This document shows positions 21,659 to 33,738 of a DNA stretch of 64,000 nucleotides, in pieces (within the stretch, counting starts at the first letter, position 1; every line of letters starts with the position of its first letter). The DNA is taken from assembly GCA_016946835.1 (NCBI GenBank), contig JACVTC010000230.1:1-64000 (forward strand). The letters run 5' to 3'. Below the pieces are notes generated by a model that did no database searches, had not been told where the DNA came from, and worked only from the letters and a program-made list of their open reading frames with translations. The translations under genes and the position numbers were made by a program. The DNA is from Neocallimastix lanati (nom. inval.) (Eukaryota > Neocallimastigomycota > Neocallimastigomycetes > Neocallimastigales > Neocallimastigaceae).

Positions 21659-22450
21659 TTAAGATGATGGCTCTTTCAATTCTTTATTCCGCTCTGTATA
21701 AGGCTCCAATTGTGAGATATGAAATACCGGATGGAGATGAAGTTTTTCTGGTAACTCCAAACGGTAGTTCATTCTTTCCCTCTTTTCGATAATTTTAAAA
21801 GGCCCTAAGTATTGTGAGGCAAGTTTTTTGGCAGGTTCGTTTGTGAAATAGTACCGTTTGAGCCAAACCTTGTCGTTTACTTGAAGATCGGGTCCAATGG
21901 AAGTTCGTTTATCATCATATTTTTTAAAGTCTTCTTTTGCTTTTATTAAATGTTGGCGAAGAGCATCAAAGTGAGAAGACCAGTCCCTGGATAAAATCGA
22001 GGTATTGTCTTGGAGGAGTTCTGGAGGAGAGTCTATAGTGCAATTTGGGTGAAAGCCATAGTTTGCCATGAAAGGAGATTTTCCAATGGATTTATGTATT
22101 GAATTATTATAAGCAAATTCACAAAGTGGAAGGTAAAGGCACCATTCACTTTGAGCAGTGGAGCAATAGCAACGGAGATATTGTTCAACGACAGAGTTAG
22201 TACGTTCGACTTGGCCATTTGACTGTTGATGATGGGCAGTAGCTAGACTTGGTTTAGCATGGATTGCAGAGCAGAGGGAAGTCCAAAATTCAGAGGAGAA
22301 CTGAGAACCATGATCAGATACTATGATTTTAGGAAAACCATGGTATCGAAAAACATTATATAGAAGGAGCTTAGCAGTAAGATCGGCAGTTGGGACATCA
22401 GAACAAGGCACAAGATGGATCATTTTAGTTAAATGATCAGACACAACCAT
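21659..22450 (-). CDS. Gypsy integrase, array copy 2
   Basis: This 263-residue product is identical to that of 15656-16447, with the D,D-35-E core and the HPVFHISQLEPY C-terminus. It lies exactly 6,003 bp from its twin. No divergence is visible, so the duplication is very recent or artefactual. Confidence 0.9.
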   Translation of the reverse strand: MVVSDHLTKMIHLVPCSDVPTADLTAKLLLYNVFRYHGFPKIIVSDHGSQFSSEFWTSLCSAIHAKPSLATAHHQQSNGQVERTNSVVEQYLRCYCSTAQSEWCLYLPLCEFAYNNSIHKSIGKSPFMANYGFHPNCTIDSPPELLQDNTSILSRDWSSHFDALRQHLIKAKEDFKKYDDKRTSIGPDLQVNDKVWLKRYYFTNEPAKKLASQYLGPFKIIEKRERMNYRLELPEKLHLHPVFHISQLEPYTERNKELKEPSS

Positions 22451-22678
22451 TATACAAGTGCAACCTTACGAAGTTGGCAGGTAGACGATATAGTCGACCC
22501 CTATAATTTCCCAGGGTTTTATAGGAATGGGAAGCGGCTGTATTTTACCATAGGGTTTATGCCTGCGCGTTTTGCTTCGACAACAGGTATCGCACGATAT
22601 AACATAATTATAGATATCTTTTTTCATGTTGGGCCACCAGTAGTACCTTTTTAATTTTTCATAGGTCCTATCTACCCC

Positions 22679-24490
22679 CTAGTGTCCACTAATTGGTGCG
22701 TCATGAAAAGTTTTTAAAATTCTTGCCTTGAGAGAGGATGGTACTATGATGCGTTTTTGAAAATGTAAAACGCCATCGACGAGGCTAAATAATGAACTTT
22801 TAATTTCGTTCGATTTATTACGAATTTTTGATAAGACTTCCTTGCAATATTTATCTGCATTTTGTGCTTTAATAAGACTTTGAATATTATCATTTATAGC
22901 ACAACAAAAAGAATCAGCTTTAATAACTGAATTAATATTAGATGGAAGTTCAATTTTATAATCAGGCCTTCTGGATAATGCATCAGGTTTACCACCTTTC
23001 GCTCCTGGCCTATAAGAAATCCGAAAATCAAATTTGGAAAGGAATAAGCTCCAACGTATTTGTCTTTGATTTAAGTGTTGGGGCTTCTTAAAGTATAGTA
23101 AATTCTTATGATCGGTTATTACTTGGACTGGATATTTAGCACCTTCGAGATGATGCCTCCAAACATCGAAAGCTGTAATTATGGCAAGAAGCTCTTTATC
23201 ATATATTGTATAATTGACTTCTGCCTTATTTAAAGACCTAGAATGGAAGGCCACTGGATGTAATAAATTATCGGTACTACTAATTTGTGAGAGTACACAA
23301 CCAACAGCAAAGTCGCTGGCATCGGTCTCCACAACAAATTCTTTCTCAGAGTCTGGAAAGATAAGTACCTCACCAGTTGTAAACGATGCTTTTAATTTTA
23401 TGAAAGCATCTTCAGCTTCCGAGTTCCAGTTAAAATTATTTTCCTTTTTAAGGAGAGCGCGAAGAGGTTCCATAATTTTAGCAAAGTTCTTAATAAACTT
23501 GCGATAAAAATTGCAAAGCCCAAGGAAACTTTGAAGTTCCTTTAAATTTTTTGGAGTAGGCCATTCCAAGACCGATTTGACCTTGTTTTGGTCCATTGTT
23601 AGACCATTAATAGAAACAGTGAAGCCTAGAAAAGTAGTTTCTGTAACATGAAAGTCACACTTTTCTAATTTTACATATAAGCCATTATCAATAAGTAATT
23701 TTAATACAATGCGAACATGATTTACATGCTCTGAAATAGTTTTGGAATAGATAATGATGTCGTCAAGATATACTTGAACATAAGAACCGATGACATCATT
23801 AAGCACATCTTGAATAAATCTTTGAAATACCGAAGGGGCATTTCTTAATCCAAAAGGCATTACAAGATATTCGTAATGGCCAATTGGAGTCCTGAAAGCA
23901 GTTAAGTATTCATGTCCAGCTTTAACTCTAACAAGGTTATAAGCCGAACGCAAATCCAACCTAGTAAATATTTTTGAATCTTTAAACGATTCTATTAAAT
24001 CACTTATTCTCGGAATTGGATAGCTATTACGGATTGTAATAGCATTAAGGCGTCGATAATCTACACAGAGCCTTAAAGAACCATCATGTTTTTTCACAAA
24101 TAAAACAGGTGCACCCGCTGGTGATTTAGATTTGCGAATGAATTTCTTTTTTAGATTTTCTTTAATATACTCTTTCAAAGTTTTTAATTCAGTGGTAGTT
24201 AAAGAGTATATTGGACCAAAGTATAATTGACCTCCAGGAATGAGATCAATGGAGATATCATATTCTCGATGAGGTGGGAGTTTCTCTGCATTTTTCTTTT
24301 CAAATACGATTATTAGATCATAATAATATTTTTTAATAATTTCTTCTTTGTTAAGTTGTTCTTTATTGTTGGTTAATCCAGGTATCATTACGGCACAAAT
24401 GTCTTCATCAAAGAGTTCATCTTCTGAAATTGATTCAGGAATTATGGTGTCACAATTATTTTCATCATTTGAGTTATTTGGAGTGATCAT
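22679..24490 (-). CDS. Gypsy reverse transcriptase-RNase H, array copy 2
   Basis: This 603-residue product is identical to that of 16676-18487, with YLDD at 241-244 and RNase H ETDAS at 388-392. It belongs to the second unit of the array. Confidence 0.92.
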   Translation of the reverse strand: MITPNNSNDENNCDTIIPESISEDELFDEDICAVMIPGLTNNKEQLNKEEIIKKYYYDLIIVFEKKNAEKLPPHREYDISIDLIPGGQLYFGPIYSLTTTELKTLKEYIKENLKKKFIRKSKSPAGAPVLFVKKHDGSLRLCVDYRRLNAITIRNSYPIPRISDLIESFKDSKIFTRLDLRSAYNLVRVKAGHEYLTAFRTPIGHYEYLVMPFGLRNAPSVFQRFIQDVLNDVIGSYVQVYLDDIIIYSKTISEHVNHVRIVLKLLIDNGLYVKLEKCDFHVTETTFLGFTVSINGLTMDQNKVKSVLEWPTPKNLKELQSFLGLCNFYRKFIKNFAKIMEPLRALLKKENNFNWNSEAEDAFIKLKASFTTGEVLIFPDSEKEFVVETDASDFAVGCVLSQISSTDNLLHPVAFHSRSLNKAEVNYTIYDKELLAIITAFDVWRHHLEGAKYPVQVITDHKNLLYFKKPQHLNQRQIRWSLFLSKFDFRISYRPGAKGGKPDALSRRPDYKIELPSNINSVIKADSFCCAINDNIQSLIKAQNADKYCKEVLSKIRNKSNEIKSSLFSLVDGVLHFQKRIIVPSSLKARILKTFHDAPISGH

Positions 24491-24622
24491 AGATGCTGTT
24501 ACTTCTGATTTTTGATTGAAAAATTTATTCTTCCTTGAGGATGGACAATGTGATCCACAATATCTTCCGATAAAGAATATCTTGCTTGCTTGATAATTAA
24601 TATACGGATTATGTTTTGACAG

Positions 24623-25720
24623 CTAATCTCTTCCTAAGATTCCATTGATACCATTTAGTTGCAGATTTCCAATACAGAACTCAAATATTTCGCTATGATC
24701 CATGATTTTTAACTTCAATGGTTTTGTTGTTTGCTTAATAGTCATATTTTGACTATTAGGCAATTGGATGTTTATTGGTGTTGAAAGTCCAGAAGTTGGT
24801 ATTTTGTTTGCGTTGGTGAAGTTTTTGCATAGAAAACTTCTTGCTGAACCTGAATCGATTAAAAAGTTGGTCCTAACGTTTCTTCCATTTACCTTAATAA
24901 AGAATGTTGTTGTCATTGTAGAATTCCCACTTGGAGAGAGTATGTCGCTTTTGAATTTATTTTTCTTACTTTTATTTCTTTTGAATTGACTTCCTGTTTT
25001 ATTTAGTTCGTGTCTTCTTTTATTGAAGGTTTTATGGTTCTTGTAGTGATTATTGTTGGATTTGTGTCTTATACAGCTTTCTAAGTAGCACTTCTTATCT
25101 ATTCCAATGATAATGTTTGTGGCTTCAAACAAGGTCTTAGGCTTTTGTTGTTTATCGTACTCTTCGCGAACCCGATCAAGTAATCCTTTTCCAATAATAT
25201 CTACTAGCACTTCGTCGGGCCATCCTAGTCGTCCTACCAATCTTCGGAATTCAATGGTATAGTCGGCTACGTTTCCAAGCTGATGTTGTTTTAAGTTCCA
25301 TAATTGATCCATAATTACGTATTTCTGCTTTCTTTCGTCACCCGCATCAAAGTTTTCTAATAAAAGTTTCTTGAACTGTTCATATGGAAGTTTTTTAAGA
25401 GTTCCATCCGTTAAGAGAGAAAGACCCCATCTTCTTGTTGTTCCACTAAGTTTGTTGAGGACGAATGCACTTTTTGATTCATCATCTTGGTAAGCGTTTG
25501 GATGATTTTTAAAGAATTCTTCACTTTGGATGATAGCTTCTAAGATATTCGGTTTGTTCTTTTCTTCGTTTTCTTTTAAGAGAACCCCATTTGGAGAGAA
25601 GAATGCGGGAATGAAATCAGTTATTGCAGAAATTAATCTTGAAGTACTGTTTGTTTGGAACTTTTGGTGTGTTGAACTTTCAGCTGGATTAGCCTTAATA
25701 TTTTCTTCATTGAATTCCAT
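24623..25720 (-). CDS. Gypsy Gag-protease, array copy 2
   Basis: This 365-residue product is identical to that of 18620-19717, with the protease motif FLIDSGSARSF. The long leader at 25721-26689 separates it from LTR 3. Confidence 0.85.
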   Translation of the reverse strand: MEFNEENIKANPAESSTHQKFQTNSTSRLISAITDFIPAFFSPNGVLLKENEEKNKPNILEAIIQSEEFFKNHPNAYQDDESKSAFVLNKLSGTTRRWGLSLLTDGTLKKLPYEQFKKLLLENFDAGDERKQKYVIMDQLWNLKQHQLGNVADYTIEFRRLVGRLGWPDEVLVDIIGKGLLDRVREEYDKQQKPKTLFEATNIIIGIDKKCYLESCIRHKSNNNHYKNHKTFNKRRHELNKTGSQFKRNKSKKNKFKSDILSPSGNSTMTTTFFIKVNGRNVRTNFLIDSGSARSFLCKNFTNANKIPTSGLSTPINIQLPNSQNMTIKQTTKPLKLKIMDHSEIFEFCIGNLQLNGINGILGRD

Positions 25721-26077
25721 ATTTACCTAAATTATATAAATTATATAAAAATATAAAATTCTAAAGGATAAATAACAAATTTAAGTTTTAATAATAGTTA
25801 ATGATTAATAAGTATTATCTATAATAAAGCTTCTGAATTAATAAAAATTTAATTAAAACTTATTTTATTTTTTTCCTTTCCGTGTTGCTGTTCATTCAGT
25901 CTATCAACCGAAGAGCTGCAATGTAGGTCTTACGCCTCTGCCTACCAGCGTGGGTCAACAACGTACTTAGAAATTGATAAATTAAAATAAATTTTAAGGA
26001 AATATCTATCAAGACTTTCCTTTATTATAAAATTTTTCTTATAAAAAATTCACTATTATTAATTACTTAAAATATTA

Positions 26078-26112
<35 letters not shown>

Positions 26113-26582
26113 TTTTTTTTTTTTTTTTTAATTTATTATTATTGTTATTACTAACTAGAATATTATTATTTATTTATTTATTATAACTATTACTAAAACT
26201 AATTATATTGTTTATAATTTATTTAAATTTATTCAATACTAAAACTAAAATATTTATAAAATTTATTATTATTATTTACTATTTATTAAAATTTTTTTTT
26301 TTATTATATTTATTTATTTATTTATTAAATTTTATTACTAACTATTATTAATTTTTATTACTAAATATTATTAATTTATTATTACTATAAATTTTATTAT
26401 TAACATTTATTATTGATTATTATTATATTATATAAATTTAATATATTGTAATAATTTACAAAAAAATTTTTTTTTTTTTTTTTTTTTTTTTTACCAATCA
26501 ATTTTCTATTACTATCTTATCACTATTTCTAAATAATTAATTTAAACTAATTTCTATAAATTATAATAGTATTATTAATATA

Positions 26583-26638
<56 letters not shown>

Positions 26639-26987
26639 TACTACACTAATCTAAATTTTATCTAATCTATAATATCGAAGAGTTATTATTGTAATAATTT
26701 AATTATAAAATTAATTATAATTAAATTATTAACTACAACTTAATAATAATTAAATAATAATTATTATTAAATTGAGAGAGCAAAAAAGATAAATATACTT
26801 ATCTTCTATAGGAAAGAGTTTATTATAACTAATTATAATAAACTAATAACACAGAATTGACAAAGGAAAAAGATTATTTTATTTTATTTTATTTTTTAAA
26901 TTTGTTTTATTAAAACTTGCTTTATTAAAATAGAAATATAAAATATTTGTTAATGTTATTACTATATTATAATTGTTATAATAATAA

Positions 26988-27016
26988 CTCTTGATTTCTC
27001 AAAGAGAATTCAAGAG
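26988..27016 (-). promoter_or_regulatory. LTR TATA-hairpin module (array LTR 3)
   Basis: Same CTCTTGA...TCAAGAG hairpin after a TATAAATAAGG box as in LTR 1 and LTR 2. Confidence 0.6.
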
Positions 27017-27609
27017 CCTTATTTATACTTTTTTGAAAAATAAGGTTAAATTAAAAAATGTTTTCTAATCTTAACAAATCTCTTATCTAAGAAAAGATTA
27101 GAGAGAAAAACCTAGATAAGATTTTTGATCGATATTCTATCCATATCGATCATCGTATCAATTAGGTAAAACCAATTACTTTTAAGAAGTAATTGGGAAA
27201 AACCCTAATTAACCGATTCGTTAATCTAATGTAATTGATCGAAAATAAAAGAATAAAATAATAAAAGATATTTCGATCATAAAATTATAAATTTACAAAT
27301 AAGGAAAATAACATAATGATATTAATAAACAAAATACAGAATACATTATTAAAATACATATTAGAATACATAATACATTTGTTTACAATTTAATTAAATA
27401 AATAAACTAAAACTAATAAATTTAATAATTAAATGTATAATTAAATAAACTATAATTATTAATAAATGTATAAATAATAATTAATTAAATAAATTTTGTT
27501 GTATTAAATTAATGAATATTTAATATGGAGTTAAATAAATTATAAATAATATTTAAATGAATAAATATTATATAATTAAATAAAGTTATAATTATAACTT
27601 TAACTAAGA

Positions 27610-28265
27610 TGTCAAAGTTTTTAGATAATTTGGTCTTAACGATTAGGTCAAGATGCCAAATTATAGTAATTAATTAATAATTTAAATTTACTCTTATTTA
27701 AAACATATTGTTATTAGTAAATTATATAAATAAGTTTTTATTTAATATATAAATTTTATTTAGTCTTAATAATATTTTATTATATTATTATTTTATATAA
27801 TTATTACTATAATTTAAATTACAATAATCCTACAAAGGATTAATCAAAAGATTTAAACATGTATTTATATAAAATAATTAATTATTAAAATATTAATTAT
27901 TAATATGAATATGTAATAGCATTAATAAAAGTTTGATATTGATAATATAAAATAAGATAATAATATAAATATTTAATATAAATAAAATATAAGAATCTAA
28001 TATAGCTAAATATTATATTTTATAATTAAAATATAATATGTAGAAATTAATTTAATGACAATCACGTGTTTATATTATTTAATATATATTAATTTCAATA
28101 TGTTAATAATATTTAGTAATTAGTTGGCCTAGACTAATTCCTAAATATTTTAATAAAGTTAATTTAATAATAATTATTATATTATTATTTTTTATTAATA
28201 TTGAAATTCAAATAACTGAATTATCGAAATTGAAATTGAATTGAAATTCAGTTATTATCTTAACA
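27610..28265 (-). mobile_element. Solo LTR, family A, copy A2 (inside gypsy LTR 3)
   Basis: It begins TGTCAAAGTTTTTAG and ends TTATTATCTTAACA. It is flanked by TAAGA on both sides, and LTR 1 and LTR 2 show the uninterrupted CTAAGAAAATAT at this point. It is therefore younger than the gypsy insertion, and its 656-bp length represents the basic size of family A. Confidence 0.9.
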
Positions 28266-28317
28266 TAAGAAAATATAATTATTTTATTTAAAAATAATTA
28301 TAGATTCTTAGACAATG

Positions 28318-29290
28318 ATGGTAGACTCGGGGTTGACACTTAGATATTTAAAATCAAGCAGGGGGGGACGGGTATTACCCTGCTTTGATTTTAAATAATA
28401 AAAAAAAATAATTCTTTATTAAAAGTTATTTATTTTTTTTTATTAATATAAAATTTTATTATTTAAAGTACACACATTTAATTTTTAAGAAATTGTTACA
28501 ATATTTATAATTTTTTATAAATTTAAAGTATAATTAATTGTTTATAATTTAAGTAATTTTATAGAATTATTGAATTAATTTTATATCAATAATTCATTTT
28601 TGTTTTAATTTTTATAAATACAATAATATAATATTCAAATATAATTTAATTAAAAATAATTATAAAATAAATATATAGAAAATAGTTTTTACTATTTTCT
28701 TTGATATTTTTAAGTTAAATAAATTGTTTTTAAAGATTAATATAATAAATTTAATAATCTTTAATTATTTTAAATAATACTTGTAATTATTTTCAAAATA
28801 AAATAAAATTTTTATAATATTTAATTAATAAATTTGATAATATTTAAATAATAATTTTTATAATAAGTAAAAATTTTTAATAATAATTTTTAATAATAAA
28901 TTTAATTAATAATCTTAATAATTTTATAATAATATTTAATAGTTATAATATATAAATTTTTATAATAATATTTAATAATTTTAATAATTTTATAATATTA
29001 ATAATTTATAATAATTTTTAGAATAATATTTAATTAATAATTTTAATAATTTTATAATAATTTTTATAATAATATTTAATTAATAGTTTTAATAATTTAG
29101 TATCTTAAAAGTATAATTTTAATATTTACAATTGTATTTTAATATACATATATTTAATAATATAACAATAAAATAATTAATTAAAATTTATTTACATTAT
29201 TTACAAGTTAAAATTAATTTATATCAAAATAAATTAAATTTTATTATTAAGTTTAAGTTATCAAGAATATAGGAAAGTACAATTTAGTAA
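28318..29290. other. AT-rich spacer with one GC-rich hairpin
   Basis: Apart from the GC-rich start (GGTAGACTCGGGGTTGACAC) and the hairpin at 28346-28396, this is featureless AT-rich DNA. I see no coding sequence. The right end is AGTAA, the target duplication of the next gypsy element. Confidence 0.55.
28346..28396. other. GC-capped inverted repeat (hairpin)
   Basis: ATTTAAAATCAAGCAGGG (28346-28363) and CCCTGCTTTGATTTTAAAT (28378-28396) form an 18-bp stem with a single bulged T. The loop of 14 nt starts with a G run. The base composition is unlike its surroundings. It could be a folded leader segment of a retroelement or a small RNA hairpin; nothing here decides. Confidence 0.6.
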
Positions 29291-29942
29291 TGTTAAGTTG
29301 GTACTTAGATTAAAGGGTAAACTTGGTTGGAAGCCTTTAATCTAATAACCTTTTGATATTATTTTATTTTATAAATTGATTTATTCAAATATAAAATATT
29401 ATTTTATTATTAAACTTTTAATTAACTATATTTTTATTTAATATGTTTTATTATAAAGTTATCAGATTATTTGTAAATAATAATCTTACAAAGATTTAAA
29501 AAAAGAATATTTTTTAGTTCTTTTATATTTTGAAAAACAATATAAAATATTTAATAATATATTTTAATAAATACTAATTTAAAGATAACAATATAAAATA
29601 TAATTTTAATATATAAAGTAATAGAATAATACATATATAATATAAGATAATAAAAATATATAAAATAATATAATTAATAAAAAAACAATTTTTATAAATA
29701 ATATTCAACTATATTAATTAATATAAAAAGGGATAATGTTAATTAATATGTAATACAATATTAATCAATTAATATATTAGGGGTTCAATAATGTATAAAA
29801 GGGATAATATTAATTAATATGTAATACAATATTAATTTGGTTATGAACGGTACAAGGATTTAAGGAGTACAAATTATATTTATAATTAAATTGTTATTTT
29901 TGTAGTATTAAATATAAATTAATTTGTATCAAATCCTTGACA
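29291..29942 (-). repeat. Gypsy #3 3' LTR
   Basis: It reads TGTTAAGTTGGTACTTAG...AATCCTTGACA on the plus strand. It seems identical to 34997-35648. A short purine-rich stretch (GGAGAGAG on the minus strand) lies next to it and may be the polypurine tract. Confidence 0.92.
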
Positions 29943-30123
29943 ACGCTCTCTCCAAGAATTCGCATTCCAGGCGAATTCAAGAATACTAATATTTTTGATA
30001 TTAGTTTATTCAAAAGAGTACTCAAGAAGTATTTGAAATTCACTTGAACATAAATGTTCAATTGGCCATGTGAATTTCAAATTAGTTGGAGAAATAAATT
30101 GTGTTGAATATATTTTTTAAAGA

Positions 30124-30127
<4 letters not shown>

Positions 30128-30174
<47 letters not shown>
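30128..30174. repeat. Poly-T run of about 47
   Basis: A homopolymer of T lies just downstream of the Pol stop on the minus strand, inside the 3' internal region. It is a poly-A in the transcript sense. Its length is probably unreliable. Confidence 0.85.
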
Positions 30175-30178
<4 letters not shown>

Positions 30179-33100
30179 ACTATATGAGATCGAGACTGGT
30201 TTCCTATTATTATTAATGTATTTAATAAAAATATTTTGGTTTCTTGGATTATCTTCAACTTCAGAAGAAGATACCCAATTATAGGAGGAACGATATTTAT
30301 AACGGATTTTATATTCGTATTGTTTCTTCTTATAGTTAGTTCTAAAACCCGCAATTTCAATAATATCCTTAATAGACTCAGGATCTTTATATCGTTTTCT
30401 AAACTTTTCAGGCACTGGTGTGAATGGTTCGAGTTCAGAGACGTGGAAAACGTTATGATGCTTAGGAAAGGGTGAATTTTTAAGTTCAATTTCATAATTA
30501 TTATTATGTAAAACATTGGTTACTTTGTATGGACCAAATTTGCATGGAGCTAGTTTTGAGCTTGATTCTATATTTAACGAAGGGGGAGCTTGAATCCACA
30601 CCAAATCGTCAATGTTGTAAGAAGGAGCGGTAATTCTTTTTCTATCAGCAGAACGTTTATATAGCTCTTGGGATCGGAGAAGAACTTCTTTAACATGGTT
30701 AAAACTTTCATAAACTTTTTGAACCATTTTATGATTAATGTTACAAGTAGGGAGTAGTGTATATTCATCCATGTAAGGATGAAATCCATAGTTGATAAAA
30801 AAGGGAGTTTCGTTAGTGGAAGGATGAATTGAGTTGTTATAAGCAAATTCAGCAAGTGGAAGAAAATCAACCCAATCATCATGATAGAAAGATCTTGAGA
30901 AGCAGCGAAGGTATTGTTCGATGAAAGAATTGCATCGTTCAACTTGACCTACGATTTCATGGTGGTCAGTAGTAGCTATTTTCGATTTAATATTTAATAA
31001 GAATAGAAATTCTTGCCAAAGTTCACTCGTAAACTGTGAACCTCTATCCGTAATAATATCATAGGGTAGACCATGGAGCTTATAGATATTATTGATAAAA
31101 GCTTTGGCTGTTTGTACGGAATTTGGAATATCTTTGAAGGGAATAAGGTGTATCATTTTTGAAAATCTATCAACTACAACCATAATCACCGTATTACCTT
31201 TGGATGGTGGAAGACCACATAAGAAATCAATTTCGATTGATTTCCAAGGTCTTTCTGGAACGTCAAGCGGTTGAAGTAACCCAAATTTTCGGTGCCTAGA
31301 TTTTTTGTTTCTCATACATGTTTCACACGACTTTACAAAATTCTTAACATCATCTTCCATCTTGGGCCACCAAAAGTTTCTTGAGATCAACTCCAAAGTT
31401 CTTTTGACACCAAAATGACCCGCAGCAGGTTTCTCATGATAACGAGTTAAAATATCTAAACGAAGTTGATCTGGTATGTAAATAAGATTGTTGTAGAATA
31501 TTAAATCATTTTCTAATTTAAACTTATTCATTTTGCGAAATGGTTTATAAGGGAAACCTTGAGAGACATTATTTTCAGAAAAATATATACGAAGATCCTC
31601 AGCAACCTTATCATTCTTTAAGTTTATTTTAATATTATTGAGAAGATCGTTAGTTATACTAATTAAACATGGGATTTTACCAATATTCTTACTGTCTAAG
31701 ATAAACTCAGGTTTATCCTCTATATCTTCCTTTTGGTAGTCTGGTCTTCTGGATAACGAATCGGGTTTGCCATTCTTTTTACCTTGGCGATAGATAAGTT
31801 CAAAGTCGTATTCTTGGAAGAATAGATGCCAACGATGTTGACGTTGATTACCTATCTTCCCTCCAAGGGTATATAGAAGATTTCTATGGTCAGTAAAAAC
31901 TTTAATCTTGAATTTAGCACCTAACAAAAGGTGACGCCATGATGAGAAAGCTTCTTTAATTGATAAAAGTTCCTTATCGGTAATCGAATAGTTTATTTCG
32001 GCATTGTTAAGACTACGAGAAAAATAAGCAATAGGATGAAGCTTATTATCATTATCATACTGGGAAAGAACTGCTCCAATAGCAAAGTTACTAGCATCGC
32101 ACTCAACAATAAAAGGTTTTGTTAAGTCAGGATGCATGAGGAGAGGGGAAGAAGTTAAACGTTTTTTGAGAATTGAGAAGGAGGTATCACAATCTTTAGA
32201 CCAAACAAACTTCCTTCCTTTCTTGGTTAAAGCATGCAAAGGTTTAGCAATAGCAGCAAAATTCCTTACGAATCTTCTATAGTAATTGCAAAGACCAAGA
32301 AACCTTTGAACCTCTTTTACGTTTTTTGGAATGGGCCATTCTTTGATTGATTTGATCTTCTTTGGATCAGTGGACACACCAGAACCAGAAATGATATGTC
32401 CAAGGAATTCGACTTCCTCTTTATCGAATTCACATTTCGAAAGTTTAGCATATAAATTATTGTCAATAAGCTTTTTGAGAACCTCACGTACAGTTTGATG
32501 ATGATCATCTAATGAATTAGAATAAATTAGAATGTCATCTAGGTAGAGTATTACCGATTTCTCTAAGAATGGACGAAGGACAGAGTTAATAAAAGATTGG
32601 AAGATTGCAGGTGCATTTTTAAGACCAAATGGCATTACTAAATATTCGTAATGTCCATACTTAGTACGGAAAGCTGTTTTATATTCATCGCCTTCCTTTA
32701 TACGAATTAAATTATATGCGGAGCGCAAGTCCAATTTAGTAAAGTACTTGGCTCCTTTGACTCGTTCAATAATGTCGTTGATGAGCGGTAAAGGATAGGA
32801 ATTTCTAATAGTAACCGCATTTAAACGTTTGTAGTCAACGCAGAGTCGGAGAGAACCATCACTCTTTTTTTGAAAGAGAACAGGATAGCCGGCTGGGGAG
32901 TGAGATTCTCTAATAAATCCTTTCTTTTCGTTTTCCTTTATGTAATCTTTTAAAACTTCTGATTCTTCCAATGTAAGCGGGTAGATTGGTCCATAATGTA
33001 AAGTAGCACCTGGTTGAAGATTGATCTCACAGTCCGTTAAACGATGGGGAGGAAGCTTATCTGCTTCCTTTTTACTGAAGACTATTGCAAGGTCTTTATA

Positions 33101-33649
33101 CTGTTCAGGAATACGCTCAATATCAGGTTCTTCAGAATCCTCTGATACCTTATTTGAAAGAAAAGAATAGATTAAAAAGTTGTAATTATAGGGTAATCCT
33201 TCATAAAAATTAATTGAATTCGCATTTTGTTTAAAATTCTTTATAATTCTTGATTTAAATTTTGAGATTTTAAAAGTAGAGTAAAGATAATGATTATCAT
33301 AACTAAAATGTATTTTATAGTTTTTCATAAATTGATTTCCAAGGAGTAAATCCACTGGAATATATTTTGACACAAGGAATTTTTCTTTAAATTTGATTAA
33401 ATGAAACGTATTGTTAATTTTGATTTTTAGTTGAAAATTTAAAGACACAAATTCATTAATGGAATCTGTATCACCACTAATACCTTTTATATATATTTTA
33501 TTATTAAGTTTTTGAGGTACAAGATTTAACCGAGAGATTAAATTGGTAGAAATAAAATTGCAGTAAGAACCACAATCTAACATTGATTTGGTTTGTAATT
33601 TAATGTTTTTGTTCCTTTTGTTTATTGTTGGGATAAATGATTTAAACAA
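30173..33649 (-). CDS. Gypsy Pol polyprotein (PR-RT-RH-IN-chromodomain)
   Basis: This is a 1,158-residue polyprotein. An aspartic protease-like segment begins at residue 24 (MLDCGSYCNF, a DCG variant of D[ST]G). RT spans about 210-420 with SPAGYPVLFQKKSDGSLRLC and YLDD at 369-372. RNase H has ECDAS at 516-520 and TDHRNLLY near 586. The integrase zinc finger is at about 745-778 (HFGVKR...CETC), and the catalytic triad is D808, D868 and E904 with D,D-35-E spacing. After HHNVFHVSELEPF, the last 100 residues (YEYKIRYKYRSSYNWVSSSE) resemble a chromodomain, which in chromoviruses directs integration to marked chromatin. The frame is open throughout. Confidence 0.93.
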
Positions 33650-33738
33650 AAAGAAAGAATTAGGAAGAGGAGGGTTTAAAGTTGGATAATTATATTGAAT
33701 AGTTTTAATCGGAGAGGACTTCTTGGGAAGTCCATTAT

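Larger units (their letters stand above)
14685..28312 (-). mobile_element. Ty3/gypsy tandem array: LTR-body-LTR-body-LTR
   Basis: Three LTRs (14685-15646, 20688-21649 and 26690-28312) alternate with two internal regions on the minus strand. The period is 6,003 bp. The two units look identical, apart from one T in a run of about 50. The whole array is flanked by a single 5-bp duplication, CAATG, at 14680-14684 and 28313-28317. Both bodies carry the same roughly two to three breaks. One target duplication plus shared damage points to duplication after integration (unequal recombination between LTRs), not to two insertions. An assembly duplication cannot be excluded. The third LTR is split by solo LTR A2. 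Confidence 0.88.
26690..28312 (-). repeat. Gypsy array LTR 3, split by solo LTR A2
   Basis: The LTR runs from 26690 to 27609 and resumes after A2 at 28271-28312, ending ATTCTTAGA where the other copies have ATTCTTACA. The next five bases are CAATG, matching the left flank of the array. On the minus strand it is the 5' LTR of copy 2. Confidence 0.85.
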
